Origin: Marinifilum flexuosum
GTDB lineage: Bacteria > Bacteroidota > Bacteroidia > Bacteroidales > Marinifilaceae
Reading direction: 5' to 3'
NCBI RefSeq assembly: GCF_003610555.1
Contig: NZ_RAPQ01000014.1
Span: forward strand, 1 to 64,000
Length of the DNA: 64,000 nucleotides
Of this stretch, positions 50,920-60,113 are shown piece after piece (the stretch's first letter is position 1; every line of letters starts with the position of its first letter). The position numbers and the translations under genes were made by a program. The notes below the pieces were generated by a model. That model was not told the origin of the DNA, did not search any database, and saw nothing but the letters and a program-made list of their open reading frames with translations.

Positions 50920-51564
50920 TTATTTTACTTCAAATGTCACAGGCGTAATTTTGATTTGATCCGGCAGATTCACGAACATACTCCTGTTCATTTCAAACAC
51001 ACCTCTTTTCTTCAGGACCACGCTATATTCCGAAGTTGTTGAAGCCACTCCATCTACAACGGTGGTATTTATTGTACTTCCATTCACTTTAAAAATATCA
51101 GTCTCCTTTAATACTGCGTTAAAAGAGGCATTTGAAACCCCACTAATTTTAATCTTTATCTCTTCTCCCACTCTTCCTTCCTTGGGCATTTTAATTTCGA
51201 ATGACTCCTCAGGCTGTTCTATCACCTCAACACTTACTGTATTCGAAACAAACTCCCTGCCCATCATCTTTATGGTATAAGGCCCCAATACATTCTTTCC
51301 TAACTCATTGGGCACTTCGCTTACAAAAGTTCTAAAGTCATGATTCTGATGATAGTCACCAAAGAAACCATCACTACTTTTTGTATTTCTACCTTTGAAA
51401 ATATCACTATCGATTCCTTCCAGTGTCAAACGCACCTTTACACTCTTGCCCACTATAATAGTATCACTTAAGGCTTTCGCTTTCAAACTAACATCCCTTT
51501 GTGCACATGCTACCATGCTACAGCAAACGAGCATCAACAACAGTAAATTCAATTTATTTTTCAT
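50920..51564 (-). CDS. BatD-like envelope protein, probable lipoprotein
   Basis: Protein of 214 residues with a lipoprotein-like signal ending MVAC. The mature part consists of two Ig-like beta domains; the first (ALSDTIIVGKSVKVRLTLEG, then SDGFFGDYHQ) follows the pattern of the N-terminal part of BatD. It is much shorter than BatD and has no C-terminal membrane helix, and no bat genes are near. Start could be 51564 or 51579. Confidence 0.55.
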   Translation of the reverse strand: MKNKLNLLLLMLVCCSMVACAQRDVSLKAKALSDTIIVGKSVKVRLTLEGIDSDIFKGRNTKSSDGFFGDYHQNHDFRTFVSEVPNELGKNVLGPYTIKMMGREFVSNTVSVEVIEQPEESFEIKMPKEGRVGEEIKIKISGVSNASFNAVLKETDIFKVNGSTINTTVVDGVASTTSEYSVVLKKRGVFEMNRSMFVNLPDQIKITPVTFEVK

Positions 51565-51624
51565 TCTATACAGTTTCATTAGCCAATCATTCTATTTTAA
51601 TACACTTTACACAAGAAAGGATCT

Positions 51625-52578
51625 TTAATGTGTGTTCTTCTTAATTCCAAACCTCTTGTTCTGATAATCAATCACGACTACATCACTTAGAAAGAGAGCA
51701 TTGCCAGTCAAACCAAACACATTGTTCGATTCATAGAAAAAATCATACTTGTTCGACGGATCATAGTACACCTTAAGCTGAGGCAATACTTTCTCCCCAA
51801 ATCTCAACTCAACATTGGATTCCAAACCAATGATTTTTTTCTTCTCACCCCAAGAATTGATTAATAATGAATCAACAGCCTGGCTATCGCAAATCATTTT
51901 GGCATTCTTCTCGGGTGCTGACAATTGAAACATACTTGCTCCAGTATCAAACATCACTCTCAACTCCTGTCCATTCGCAGTAAATGGTAACAATAACCTG
52001 TTGTCTTCATTTTCCTTTAAAAACTGAAAAGGGATAAATGAATAATCTGAGGCATTCATTTCCGAAGCATCAGTTATACTCATTCTACTGTTCGGATAAT
52101 CGATAACCAACACCTTATCCTTCAGAACATCTGTTCCAATACTGCCAATCAATATTTCAACTTCAGGACTGAGCGAATCTACTGGAACCTTCACTCCATA
52201 GCCTTGCAAGCTTGCTGCATTCACATTGCAATCAAATACGTCACCTATCTTTATATCCAAATTGTTGATTTGAGGGTATTCACGCATATGAAACTTGCAC
52301 AAATTAATGGTATCCAACTTCCTCTTTAAATCAGGATACTTCTGATAAAAGCTACCAATGGTATTGCCCCTAATTACCGACTGAGTGGAACCAAGATCCA
52401 ACTGCATTAAAAATCGATTTGGCAAATTTTCAATCTGCACAGGCAACAGAATAGCCAATTTCTCAATATACCTTCCCGAAACACTATCGTTTACCCATTT
52501 AAACTCAGCAAATTTCTGTCCATTAGCATTATTTAATAGTAAAACAATAGCAACAATTATAAATACAAGTCTTTTCAT
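51625..52578 (-). CDS. Retropepsin-like aspartyl protease, exported
   Basis: Protein of 317 residues with a Sec signal peptide (MKRLVFIIVAIVLLLNNANG). Two motifs of the aspartyl protease fold are seen: LDLGSTQS near residue 62, where the usual DTG is DLG, and MFDTGASMF near residue 208, intact. So one half of the site is altered. Bacterial retropepsin-like proteins may work as dimers or monomers, and some are inactive. No neighbours suggest a substrate. Confidence 0.7.
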   Translation of the reverse strand: MKRLVFIIVAIVLLLNNANGQKFAEFKWVNDSVSGRYIEKLAILLPVQIENLPNRFLMQLDLGSTQSVIRGNTIGSFYQKYPDLKRKLDTINLCKFHMREYPQINNLDIKIGDVFDCNVNAASLQGYGVKVPVDSLSPEVEILIGSIGTDVLKDKVLVIDYPNSRMSITDASEMNASDYSFIPFQFLKENEDNRLLLPFTANGQELRVMFDTGASMFQLSAPEKNAKMICDSQAVDSLLINSWGEKKKIIGLESNVELRFGEKVLPQLKVYYDPSNKYDFFYESNNVFGLTGNALFLSDVVVIDYQNKRFGIKKNTH

Positions 52579-52820
52579 TCATTAATAATTTACACAACAC
52601 TCTAAGAAAATGGGCTCCGTAAGAATTATAATAGATACCCTTTGATTTACCTCTACTTTTATTGAGTTATTCCAATACCCTAGATCTTTTGCATCCTTTC
52701 CCATCGGTGAGAAAAGGATGAGCCATGCGGCTTGAGCAAATCAAAATAGGTATATAGAAAATAGTATTCCATTTTATTTAAATTAATCTAATGACTCATT
52801 ATATTCCATATAGATCTAAT

Positions 52821-53354
52821 TTACTTTACTCTTTTCCCAAACTCTTCCATCAGTAATTTTTCCAAATCATCGTACTTAATTTTTAACGAATTGGAAGTAA
52901 TCAAAATCGGCGTACCATACATTTTATAGTTTGCCTTCATGGCTCTACTTATTAATCCATTCTTGGCACGTTCAATATACTTTTCAGGTTTACTGGTTTC
53001 AACTAATAAAATTTTATTCGATGCAATTTGTATCGTTTTAATATCTGTAATGTCTTCCCAATCTATCAACCCAACACTTGTTGCATTTGAATTATCTATT
53101 ATTCCATTTTCATAGATACGTAGACCAACTTTGCTGTCGAATAATTTTGTTGCGATATACACAAAGCACAATCCGAAGAATACAAGCGAAACTACACCCA
53201 CAATTCGAATGAACTCTAGATTACCAAACAGGTCACTCTGAATGCTTGCTGGATTTAGAACAAATAAAATCCCCAAGGCTACAAATACCGCCGAACCCAA
53301 TAAGAGAAAAAGCAATTTTTTCTTGCTCAATTCTATCTCAATCGTATTTTCCAT
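52821..53354 (-). CDS. STM3941 family membrane protein
   Basis: Protein of 177 residues with two membrane helices (about 12-33 and 46-66) and a cytoplasmic domain. The sequence follows the STM3941 family: IEIELSKKKLLFLLLGSAVF, GLIDWEDI, and KANYKMYGTPILITSNSLKI. The family function is unknown. I chose the ATG at 53354 (MENTIEIEL); one at 53363 is also possible. It follows the gene at 53365 directly. Confidence 0.85.
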   Translation of the reverse strand: MENTIEIELSKKKLLFLLLGSAVFVALGILFVLNPASIQSDLFGNLEFIRIVGVVSLVFFGLCFVYIATKLFDSKVGLRIYENGIIDNSNATSVGLIDWEDITDIKTIQIASNKILLVETSKPEKYIERAKNGLISRAMKANYKMYGTPILITSNSLKIKYDDLEKLLMEEFGKRVK

Positions 53355-53364
53355 ATGCTTCATT

Positions 53365-54411
53365 TTAAAAATCAAAATCAAATCCACCATCCGAAACAGA
53401 ATCAAACCAGCCACCGCTGTCCGATTCAAATGCCGATTCAAACACACCACTATCACTGGTATCCAAAAACGAATCACCTTCAAGCAAAGTACTTCCATCA
53501 GAAGCCGATAAGTCTTCAATGCTTACATCCTTATCAAAAATGCTTCCTTCGACAGCATCCATTCCCGATTCTCCAATCTCACCAAACAAATGCCCATCTT
53601 CATTAATGATTTCCGCATCAGAAACATGAATATTTCGGTCAAAACAAAGCTCCGACCACAGCACAGAGTACAACAAGAAATCACTAAATCCATAGTATGC
53701 ATAAGGAGTTCCCGCATAACTTGATGGCTTAGCCTCTTCTCTGCTCTTTTTCGCCTGCACTTTCTGAACAATCAATCGGTTGGTCGATTGAATCTTCACA
53801 TCATCCACTCGAATTCGCTTTTGCAACTCAAAACTCATGTTGTTTAAGAATGAATCAAACTTCTGCTTGCTATCATTGATATAGCGGTCGTAACGCTTTT
53901 GATTCTTAAACACGCCATTCAGCTTATTTTTCAGCTGTTCACCCTTCAAATCACCAAACTCCTTCAACAATCCACTTACAATAATCTCAATAGGATATTC
54001 ATTTACCTTGTGGTTTCGATTCACACTAATCTCAATCAAATACTTAAACTCCTCATCTTCGTGCTCCAACACCATCCACAAAGAATCAAAGTATTTCGAC
54101 ATGGTCTCATCAATCTCAATGGAGTACTTGTCCATGGCAAAATCCAAATCAGCTTTCTCTCCTTTGGTATCGAAATAGATCTCGATATCATCATGATTAA
54201 TTCGAATCACATTATCAATTCCCATGCATGCAAATGTGGAATGCATCTGCTGTATGATCGAAATGGCTTTTAAAGTTTCAATCTCTTTCTTATCTCCAAC
54301 TTTTCCGCCTGTAATATGGTAAAACAGCTTCCTGAAACTTCCCTCAGGCTTCTCAACCTTGATGTGAGTCAATTGCTCCGGATCTACTGTTACTTTTCCT
54401 CTTAAAAACAT
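53365..54411 (-). CDS. Protein of unknown function with acidic Ser/Asp/Gly tail
   Basis: Cytoplasmic-looking protein of 348 residues, no family recognised. It starts MFLRGKVTVDPEQLTHIKVE. The first 230 residues are mixed helix and strand with many charged residues. The last 85 residues are acidic and rich in Ser, Asp, Gly and Phe (DTSDSGVFESAF, SDGGFDFDF at the end), probably unstructured, with a short aromatic region before (AYYGFSDFLLYSVLW). The start at 54411 avoids a hydrophobic upstream extension. The next gene (STM3941) starts within about 10 nt. Confidence 0.6.
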   Translation of the reverse strand: MFLRGKVTVDPEQLTHIKVEKPEGSFRKLFYHITGGKVGDKKEIETLKAISIIQQMHSTFACMGIDNVIRINHDDIEIYFDTKGEKADLDFAMDKYSIEIDETMSKYFDSLWMVLEHEDEEFKYLIEISVNRNHKVNEYPIEIIVSGLLKEFGDLKGEQLKNKLNGVFKNQKRYDRYINDSKQKFDSFLNNMSFELQKRIRVDDVKIQSTNRLIVQKVQAKKSREEAKPSSYAGTPYAYYGFSDFLLYSVLWSELCFDRNIHVSDAEIINEDGHLFGEIGESGMDAVEGSIFDKDVSIEDLSASDGSTLLEGDSFLDTSDSGVFESAFESDSGGWFDSVSDGGFDFDF

Positions 54412-54631
54412 ATCTAATTTCTTTTGATTTTCAACAATTAAGCATCCTGATATACAATAACACAGCACACAAAACAACAGCTATAACATTTTAGCATTAC
54501 ATAAATCCCCACTAATTTAAATAACATTAATTATACTTCTAATCCATTTCCCTATAGATTCATTTTAAATTAGTAAACAGTAACACATCTATTGCTAATT
54601 AAATTCTCCACATCCAATCCCCAGAACAATA
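54412..54631. other. Gene-free AT-rich region
   Basis: Between the unknown gene starting at 54411 and the terminator at 54632. Very AT-rich; nothing recognisable apart from a likely promoter for the minus-strand gene pair. Confidence 0.4.
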
Positions 54632-54660
54632 AAAAAGAGCCTCCTTATTCGGAGACTCTT
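54632..54660 (-). terminator. Terminator of VIT-vWA gene
   Basis: Arms AAGAGCCTCC and GGAGACTCTT with an ATTC-type loop. On the minus strand the hairpin is followed by TTTTTTATTG. It lies about 80 nt past the stop at 54738. Confidence 0.8.
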
Positions 54661-54737
54661 CCTATTCTTTATCTTCTAAACTTGATAAACATCCTATGCC
54701 TTTAATCAATCACCTCTAACTAGAGCCTGAAGACCGA

Positions 54738-57092
54738 TCAACTTCCAAGCTTAAATTCAATCGGCAATGTGTAGCTTACTCTTACAGGCTTTCCTCTTTG
54801 TTTACCTGCTTTCCATTTGGGCATTGCCTTTATAACACGTAAGGCTTCTGCATCAAGCAAGGCATGAACTCCTCTTACAATTTTCACATCTACAACACTT
54901 CCATCTGTATCAATCACGAAATTCACGAACACTCTTCCTTGAATCCCATTTTTACGAGCTGCTTCAGGATATTTTACATTTTCATTTAAATACTTGGTCA
55001 GAGCAGCAATTCCTCCAGGAAAGGACGGCATATCTTCAACCAGCACAAATGGCAAATCCTCATCTTCCTCCTCCTCTTCTTCATACACCTCTTTCATCTC
55101 AACCACATACTCTTCATCTGCATCTGAATCCTCAATCTCTAAACAATCCTCTAAAGCGGCACCTTTTACACCAGGTTTGGTCATTCCTCCAATAGCTGAA
55201 TTAGAAACACCTTGAGGAAGTGGAATAGGTTGTTTCACACTGTTTTGTTTCCCTCCTTTATTCGAGACAATGGTATCGACTGCAATAAACGAAGTGTATT
55301 CGGTTAAAAGATTATATTTCAAGCCCAGATCTGTAATTACTCTTTTTAAGCTATCCCTGTTAACATTATTACTCCAACCATCTTTACCCAAATTATTATA
55401 ATCCCCCAGAAGGCGAATTTTCTCCCTTGCCCAAAGATATTTTAAAGCTCTGTTTTCACTCTTATCATTCTTAATCTCTATGGATTGGGAAATGGCTTTT
55501 CCTCCACTTACTCCATTAACAATCAACTTTCCTTTGGCACTTCCTCTGTACTTTCCCGAGATCACAATAGGACGCTCTGCAAACAGATCCGGCACCACCT
55601 CAGGCATAACATCATAAGCATTAAAACCATCAAATCGATAAGTGACATTGGTCAGAACCGGCTGCGAAATATATTTTTGAAACTTTTCTGCTACAGACTT
55701 TGCCTCCTTTTCGTTTATGGCAACAAATGGTTCCCCATAGCCCACATGCGCCATGCCTTCAATAATGTATCGATTCACACCGCTTCCAATTCCAAAAGAG
55801 AAAAAGTTAGCATTCCCCAAATTCTGACGAATGTAATCGTAGGTTTGCTTTTCCACACTAACATAGCCATCAGTCAAAATCACAAACGAACGGGCAAAAT
55901 CATCTTTCCGATTCATACCCATTGCGGTCTGCAATGCATTTAACAACTCGGTCCCTCCATATCCATTACTATTGTCCATAAAATGGATAGCCTTCTCAAT
56001 GTTTTCTTGTGTAACAGGCAAGGATTCTTTAGCATAGGTCTGCGAGCCACCCGCAAAAAATACGATATTGAACAGATCGCTTGGTCTCAATCCCCCTAGC
56101 AGGTTTCGCATCAACTCCTTAGAAATATCCAATGGAAAACCATTCATCGAACCCGATACATCTACAATAAAAATATACTCACGCGCAGGTATATTTTCAG
56201 ACTTTACCCTTGCTGGTGGTTGCAACATGGCCAGAAAGAACTTTTCTCCTTCGGCATTGTCATATACCAACACGCCCGTTTCAATCTGCTCACCAGCCAA
56301 TTTGTACTGCAATATAAAATCCCGATCACCACCATATGGATCAGCCATTGTAATACTTGCGCTGCTCTTTCCTGTATATCCAACTTTATTTTCGTGCGTT
56401 TCACAAAGTACACTTTGAATTGCAATACCAGCATTCAAATTCACTTTCAAATCAAGTCTCGATCTTGGTTCAACACCCTCCTTTAAATAAGGATTACCAT
56501 TCCAATTGCTCTTGTTTCCGGATCGATACTCTTCCTTACTAACATATCTGGGACCAACAACTGTAGGATATACAAACTCATAAACCTTATCGGTAGGAAC
56601 AAGCAACTCTGTATACGACATGTCTACCTCAACAGTAGCTCCAGGCACAATATTGGCCACACTCATTTTAAAAACATTGGCACGCTCTTCTTCTAGCAAG
56701 GATGCTGTTTTCCCCTTCTTCTTTGCTTTATCGTACATCTTTCTGGCCTTCTTCTTCTCCTCTATCTTTGCCCTGATCTTTCTATCACCAATGCTCATCT
56801 CCATATCATAAACCGCAGCTCGCGTTGATGCCGGAAAAACATAAATGGCTTCAATGGTCGACTTCCCTGTATTTGTATAGATTTGCTTTACATTTACGTC
56901 GGCAATTACCCCCGATACATTCACATCTACTTTCGTAGATTTCAAGGGCAATCTAGCAAGCTCTCCCTCTCCGGTAAGCACAACAAAGTAAGGCGATTCT
57001 CCTTTGCCTGTATCTTTTGCAAAAACAATACAAATACAATTAATCATTATCAAAGCCAGCAATACAATCTTCCTTTTCCAGTTCATCTTCAT
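54738..57092 (-). CDS. VIT-vWA-TonB C-terminal fusion protein
   Basis: Exported protein of 784 residues. Signal peptide (about residues 5-25), VIT domain (about 35-165, with the Lys-rich EEKKKARKMYDKAKKKGK segment), vWA domain with MIDAS motif DVSGS at 311-315, a linker with a poly-Glu run near residue 680, and a TonB C-terminal domain (about 690-784, MPSFPGGIAALTKYL, then GRVFVNFVIDTDG). The vWA site binds divalent metal and ligand; the TonB domain normally touches outer-membrane receptors, but there is no TonB transmembrane energy helix of the usual kind. So it is likely an envelope adhesion or scaffold protein with an outer-membrane contact. It has its own terminator. Confidence 0.88.
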   Translation of the reverse strand: MKMNWKRKIVLLALIMINCICIVFAKDTGKGESPYFVVLTGEGELARLPLKSTKVDVNVSGVIADVNVKQIYTNTGKSTIEAIYVFPASTRAAVYDMEMSIGDRKIRAKIEEKKKARKMYDKAKKKGKTASLLEEERANVFKMSVANIVPGATVEVDMSYTELLVPTDKVYEFVYPTVVGPRYVSKEEYRSGNKSNWNGNPYLKEGVEPRSRLDLKVNLNAGIAIQSVLCETHENKVGYTGKSSASITMADPYGGDRDFILQYKLAGEQIETGVLVYDNAEGEKFFLAMLQPPARVKSENIPAREYIFIVDVSGSMNGFPLDISKELMRNLLGGLRPSDLFNIVFFAGGSQTYAKESLPVTQENIEKAIHFMDNSNGYGGTELLNALQTAMGMNRKDDFARSFVILTDGYVSVEKQTYDYIRQNLGNANFFSFGIGSGVNRYIIEGMAHVGYGEPFVAINEKEAKSVAEKFQKYISQPVLTNVTYRFDGFNAYDVMPEVVPDLFAERPIVISGKYRGSAKGKLIVNGVSGGKAISQSIEIKNDKSENRALKYLWAREKIRLLGDYNNLGKDGWSNNVNRDSLKRVITDLGLKYNLLTEYTSFIAVDTIVSNKGGKQNSVKQPIPLPQGVSNSAIGGMTKPGVKGAALEDCLEIEDSDADEEYVVEMKEVYEEEEEEDEDLPFVLVEDMPSFPGGIAALTKYLNENVKYPEAARKNGIQGRVFVNFVIDTDGSVVDVKIVRGVHALLDAEALRVIKAMPKWKAGKQRGKPVRVSYTLPIEFKLGS

Positions 57093-57270
57093 ACCAATCT
57101 GTTTTTAGTTCAACTCTCGATACCCTCACCCCTTTTCCCTTCACTCAACGGTATCCTACCACTAATATAAATATTATAAACTAAACTTTTAGTTTAAACT
57201 CTTGTAAGAATCATTTTAAATAAACACCAACACATCTTTTGATAAATCACAATCCTTTTAATACATTACA
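57093..57270. other. Gene-free region upstream of VIT-vWA gene
   Basis: AT-rich, no gene and no repeat seen. Likely holds the promoter of the minus-strand VIT-vWA gene. With the terminator and the bases to 57424 the gap is 332 nt. Confidence 0.4.
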
Positions 57271-57301
57271 AAAAAAGAGCTTCATTACTGAAGCTCTTTT
57301 C
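57271..57301. terminator. Strong hairpin terminator
   Basis: AAAAAAGAGCTTCA, loop TTAC, TGAAGCTCTTTT. A perfect stem with T-runs on both strands. It ends the minus-strand unit whose last gene stops at 57425. Confidence 0.85.
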
Positions 57302-57424
57302 GTATTTATTCAAATTATAATTCCTATCGTATCAATTTTATTTGCAGCCATTTAAAACCGTGAAATATCAGAACCAAGGAGCTGAAACTTAAGCTCAAAA
57401 CATCCCTCATCCATCAACTTCATG

Positions 57425-58213
57425 TTAACTGGTACCCATTGCACTTTTCTCAACAATATAATCTCTCATTCTAATCGGCAAATCCTCAAGAACAACTGCC
57501 TGGGTATGATTATGCGAATCAACAAGCATAGTACTCATACGAATCCTACTCATACTATATTCATCCTGAATCGCATAAAGCTCTTTCGTGTAGACAGAAC
57601 CCGAAACTTCATAAGAATACTGTAATCGGTAAAATGATTTAGAATTTCCAATCTGAAAACTTGGTAACTTAATCTCCGACTGAATCTTTGCAGGTAGTAT
57701 TTTGAATCCAGACTTTAGCGTTTTTAACAACATCACCTTTTTATAGATTGGAACACTAACAATCACAAAACCAGGCGCTATCAAAACAAACAAAAGACTG
57801 ATAATATCAATTCCAAAAGCACCATTCTTTGTTCCATTAATTCTTGATATATCCAACTCATCCTTTACATACACAACAGCAACCGTATCCCCCACACCAA
57901 TCGATTCTTCGTAGCCAAACGATTCTCCTGTAACTCTAGCATCCTCTAGGTAAAACTCATACTTGTATTTCAAAGCCCTTTTACCATTCAGCGAAGAATT
58001 CGTTTCCTGCACAGCCAACACAACTCCTTTTGTTTCAGATACCGATTCAGCATCATACTTTGAATCTTGAAAATCAACACTAGGCAAAAAAGCCATTAAT
58101 ATGATCGTTGGTACAAATAATACAAACAATCCCATTGTAACCAACTTTCCTGAAAACAATGTCTTCACTTTTAATCCAAATGGAATTTTATTCAATTGCT
58201 TCACTTTTTGCAT
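57425..58213 (-). CDS. DUF3592-like membrane protein
   Basis: Protein of 262 residues with two membrane helices (about 27-47 and 133-155) and an extracytoplasmic domain between them (residues 50-130: KGVVLAVQETNSS, KYKYEFYLEDARVTGESF, VGDTVAVVYVKDE) that follows the DUF3592 pattern, a domain of unknown function. A second soluble domain (YRLQYSYEVSGSVYTKEL) repeats the same beta-strand scheme. It follows the DUF3298-like gene by 14 nt. Confidence 0.7.
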   Translation of the reverse strand: MQKVKQLNKIPFGLKVKTLFSGKLVTMGLFVLFVPTIILMAFLPSVDFQDSKYDAESVSETKGVVLAVQETNSSLNGKRALKYKYEFYLEDARVTGESFGYEESIGVGDTVAVVYVKDELDISRINGTKNGAFGIDIISLLFVLIAPGFVIVSVPIYKKVMLLKTLKSGFKILPAKIQSEIKLPSFQIGNSKSFYRLQYSYEVSGSVYTKELYAIQDEYSMSRIRMSTMLVDSHNHTQAVVLEDLPIRMRDYIVEKSAMGTS

Positions 58214-58227
58214 TTCTTCCTTTCTCC

Positions 58228-59364
58228 TTATTCCCTTCTCTTCAATTCAACCTTTAAGGATTTTCCTTCAGTATTGGTCCAAACCCCTACAATACTTTTG
58301 TTGTCATCCGATACACTTAAACTAAACTCTCCTGTATTATCATCATTCTCATTGTACTCACTTAAAACAAGCCCATTATCTTTCGCTTCTCCGCTCAAGT
58401 GAATTGTTCTGCCTACATTATTGTACAAATAAACCCCACTCACATATTCATCCGAATACTTATCAAGCACCAATGTAATAGGATACTTTCCAGCAATATG
58501 ACCGTAGAATATTTTATCAGAGTAATGCGTTTCAAAATCCCCAGGCTTTTCATCGAAAAGAAGATTCAAACCATACTTCGACAAAAGCGGCTTAATCAGT
58601 GAATATTTCATTGTATTTTCAAAATCTCCAATAGCATCCAAGGCTCTCATGGCATGGTTCGAACATCTTCCACGATAAACAACCAACTCCTCTTTCTTTA
58701 AACAAAACTCTTTTGAGAAGCTATATTCTTCAATTGTCTTTATACAATCCTCATAAATGGAAACTTCATCATAAGAGTCTTCAAGATCACTTTTTAAACT
58801 CTCAATTAAGCTTTCATCATTTGATGCTTGAATTTCTTTATAGATTTCCGAAATCCCCTGGTAAGAAGATGCAATAGCAGCCTGAAGACTCAACTTCCTC
58901 TCATTATTGATCATCTTCTTAAAAATTTCATAACCATCTACAGTAAAAAGATCCGGCAGATAAACCACCTCTCCATTGCGCAAATCAAAATTCTCATGAT
59001 CAGTAGAATAAGAGCTATAAGCCCCCATAAACTCTTCATTCAATTCAACTGACAAGAACGCCTTATTATTCTCAATAATTCTATAATCAACCGATTGCCT
59101 CCCATGAAAACGATCTTCTTGTGGCCAATCCTTTTCAAACACATGCTCTTTCTCTTTCCCAACAAGCAGACCAAGTCTATTCATCTGAAGAAACTGATTA
59201 ACAGCATTCGACACCTTTGAATCTTCCGAAGCCCCAAAAACAGGAAAGGATGATGTCATTCGATTATAAGCATTTTGCTTACGATAAACCTTCTCCACTT
59301 TCAATTGTGCAATACCTACAGCAGAATAACACAACAAAACCATTAGCATTAAATTATATTTCAT
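58228..59364 (-). CDS. Exported DUF3298-like protein
   Basis: Protein of 378 residues with a Sec signal peptide (MKYNLMLMVLLCYSAVGIAQ). The middle (SVDYRIIENNKAFLSVELNE, YSSYSTDHENFDLRNGEVV, LPDLF) follows the DUF4163/DUF3298 pair seen in PdaC- and RsiV-type proteins, which bind or act on peptidoglycan or lysozyme in some bacteria. The C-terminal 90 residues are a small beta domain (ITLVLDKYSDEYVSGVYLY). Whether it binds glycans is unknown. The ATG at 59364 is preferred to a TTG upstream. Confidence 0.65.
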   Translation of the reverse strand: MKYNLMLMVLLCYSAVGIAQLKVEKVYRKQNAYNRMTSSFPVFGASEDSKVSNAVNQFLQMNRLGLLVGKEKEHVFEKDWPQEDRFHGRQSVDYRIIENNKAFLSVELNEEFMGAYSSYSTDHENFDLRNGEVVYLPDLFTVDGYEIFKKMINNERKLSLQAAIASSYQGISEIYKEIQASNDESLIESLKSDLEDSYDEVSIYEDCIKTIEEYSFSKEFCLKKEELVVYRGRCSNHAMRALDAIGDFENTMKYSLIKPLLSKYGLNLLFDEKPGDFETHYSDKIFYGHIAGKYPITLVLDKYSDEYVSGVYLYNNVGRTIHLSGEAKDNGLVLSEYNENDDNTGEFSLSVSDDNKSIVGVWTNTEGKSLKVELKRRE

Positions 59365-59425
59365 TCTATTTAAAATTATCAACTCATCCCATTACTCAAA
59401 TTCTTGCAGTTACCTCCCCTTCTCC

Positions 59426-59473
59426 TTTCTCCTTATTACTTTCTCCTTATTACTTTCTCCTTATTACTTTCTC
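59426..59473. repeat. 14-bp tandem repeat at gene end
   Basis: Three full copies of TTTCTCCTTATTAC (59426, 59440, 59454) and a partial fourth. The stop codon of the membrane protein gene (stop at 59450) lies inside it. A 14-bp unit is not a multiple of three, so changes in copy number would alter the C-terminus. Confidence 0.85.
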
Positions 59474-59773
59474 TTTCTCCAACATCAAAAGAGCAAATAC
59501 TACAACACCCAAGAGCGGATAAAACAGTGCAGCAACACAAGCCAAGACCACATGCTTCAAATTCTCCTTTCTAAAGTCTACAATCAACAAAACAATCACA
59601 ATCAGGCGAATTAAATAATTAACGAAATTAGGAATGCTTTGAAGCAAGTCATAAGTTGCACGATCTAAAGAATCCAATATGAAAACATTAACATAGATCC
59701 ACGGTATTACAAATAGAGATGAAATGATTAATAAAATGATATACTTATTCAATACTTTCAATAACTTACTCAT
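59450..59773 (-). CDS. Small membrane protein, tandem paralogue 2
   Basis: Protein of 107 residues with three or four hydrophobic segments. It aligns by eye with the product of the preceding gene in the C-terminal half (YLIRLIVIVLL against YLINIAFVVLL; RKENLKHV against KKENIKSI; EKEK against YEKM). No family recognised. The start overlaps the end of its paralogue by 8 nt, so it is coupled. Its 3' end lies in a tandem repeat. Confidence 0.6.
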   Translation of the reverse strand: MSKLLKVLNKYIILLIISSLFVIPWIYVNVFILDSLDRATYDLLQSIPNFVNYLIRLIVIVLLIVDFRKENLKHVVLACVAALFYPLLGVVVFALLMLEKEKVIRRK

Positions 59774-60110
59774 AACGATTATATTTAACCAAACCCATTT
59801 TCTCATAGGCCACAACAAACAGAAAGAACAACACTCCCATTAAGGATGAAAAGAAAGTCAATACCAGAATAGGAATGGATTTGATATTTTCTTTTTTCAT
59901 TTCCTTATACAACAAAACCACAAAGGCAATATTGATTAAATACTCTATTGTCGAAAACAAGAATCCCGTTCCTAAACTTTTCACTATTCCCCCTGGCAAT
60001 TCCCTTGACAATAGATCTGGCCAAATCGTCATTATAACGTTGGGCAATAAATGAGATAGAATCAACGCAGACACCAATAAAATGGCATACTTTTTAATGT
60101 ATGGTATCAT
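59766..60110 (-). CDS. Small membrane protein, tandem paralogue 1
   Basis: Protein of 114 residues with four hydrophobic segments (about 8-28, 45-70, 72-92, 84-106 overlapping). Similar to the next gene product as noted there, suggesting a recent local duplication. It follows the 363-residue membrane protein gene by 3 nt, so the three form an operon. Function unknown. Confidence 0.6.
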   Translation of the reverse strand: MIPYIKKYAILLVSALILSHLLPNVIMTIWPDLLSRELPGGIVKSLGTGFLFSTIEYLINIAFVVLLYKEMKKENIKSIPILVLTFFSSLMGVLFFLFVVAYEKMGLVKYNRYE

Positions 60111-60113
60111 ATT

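Noticed and set aside
50920-51564. True BatD of an aerotolerance (bat) operon
   Set aside because: Too short, no C-terminal membrane helix, and no batA, batB, batC or batE gene beside it. Kept only as BatD-like.
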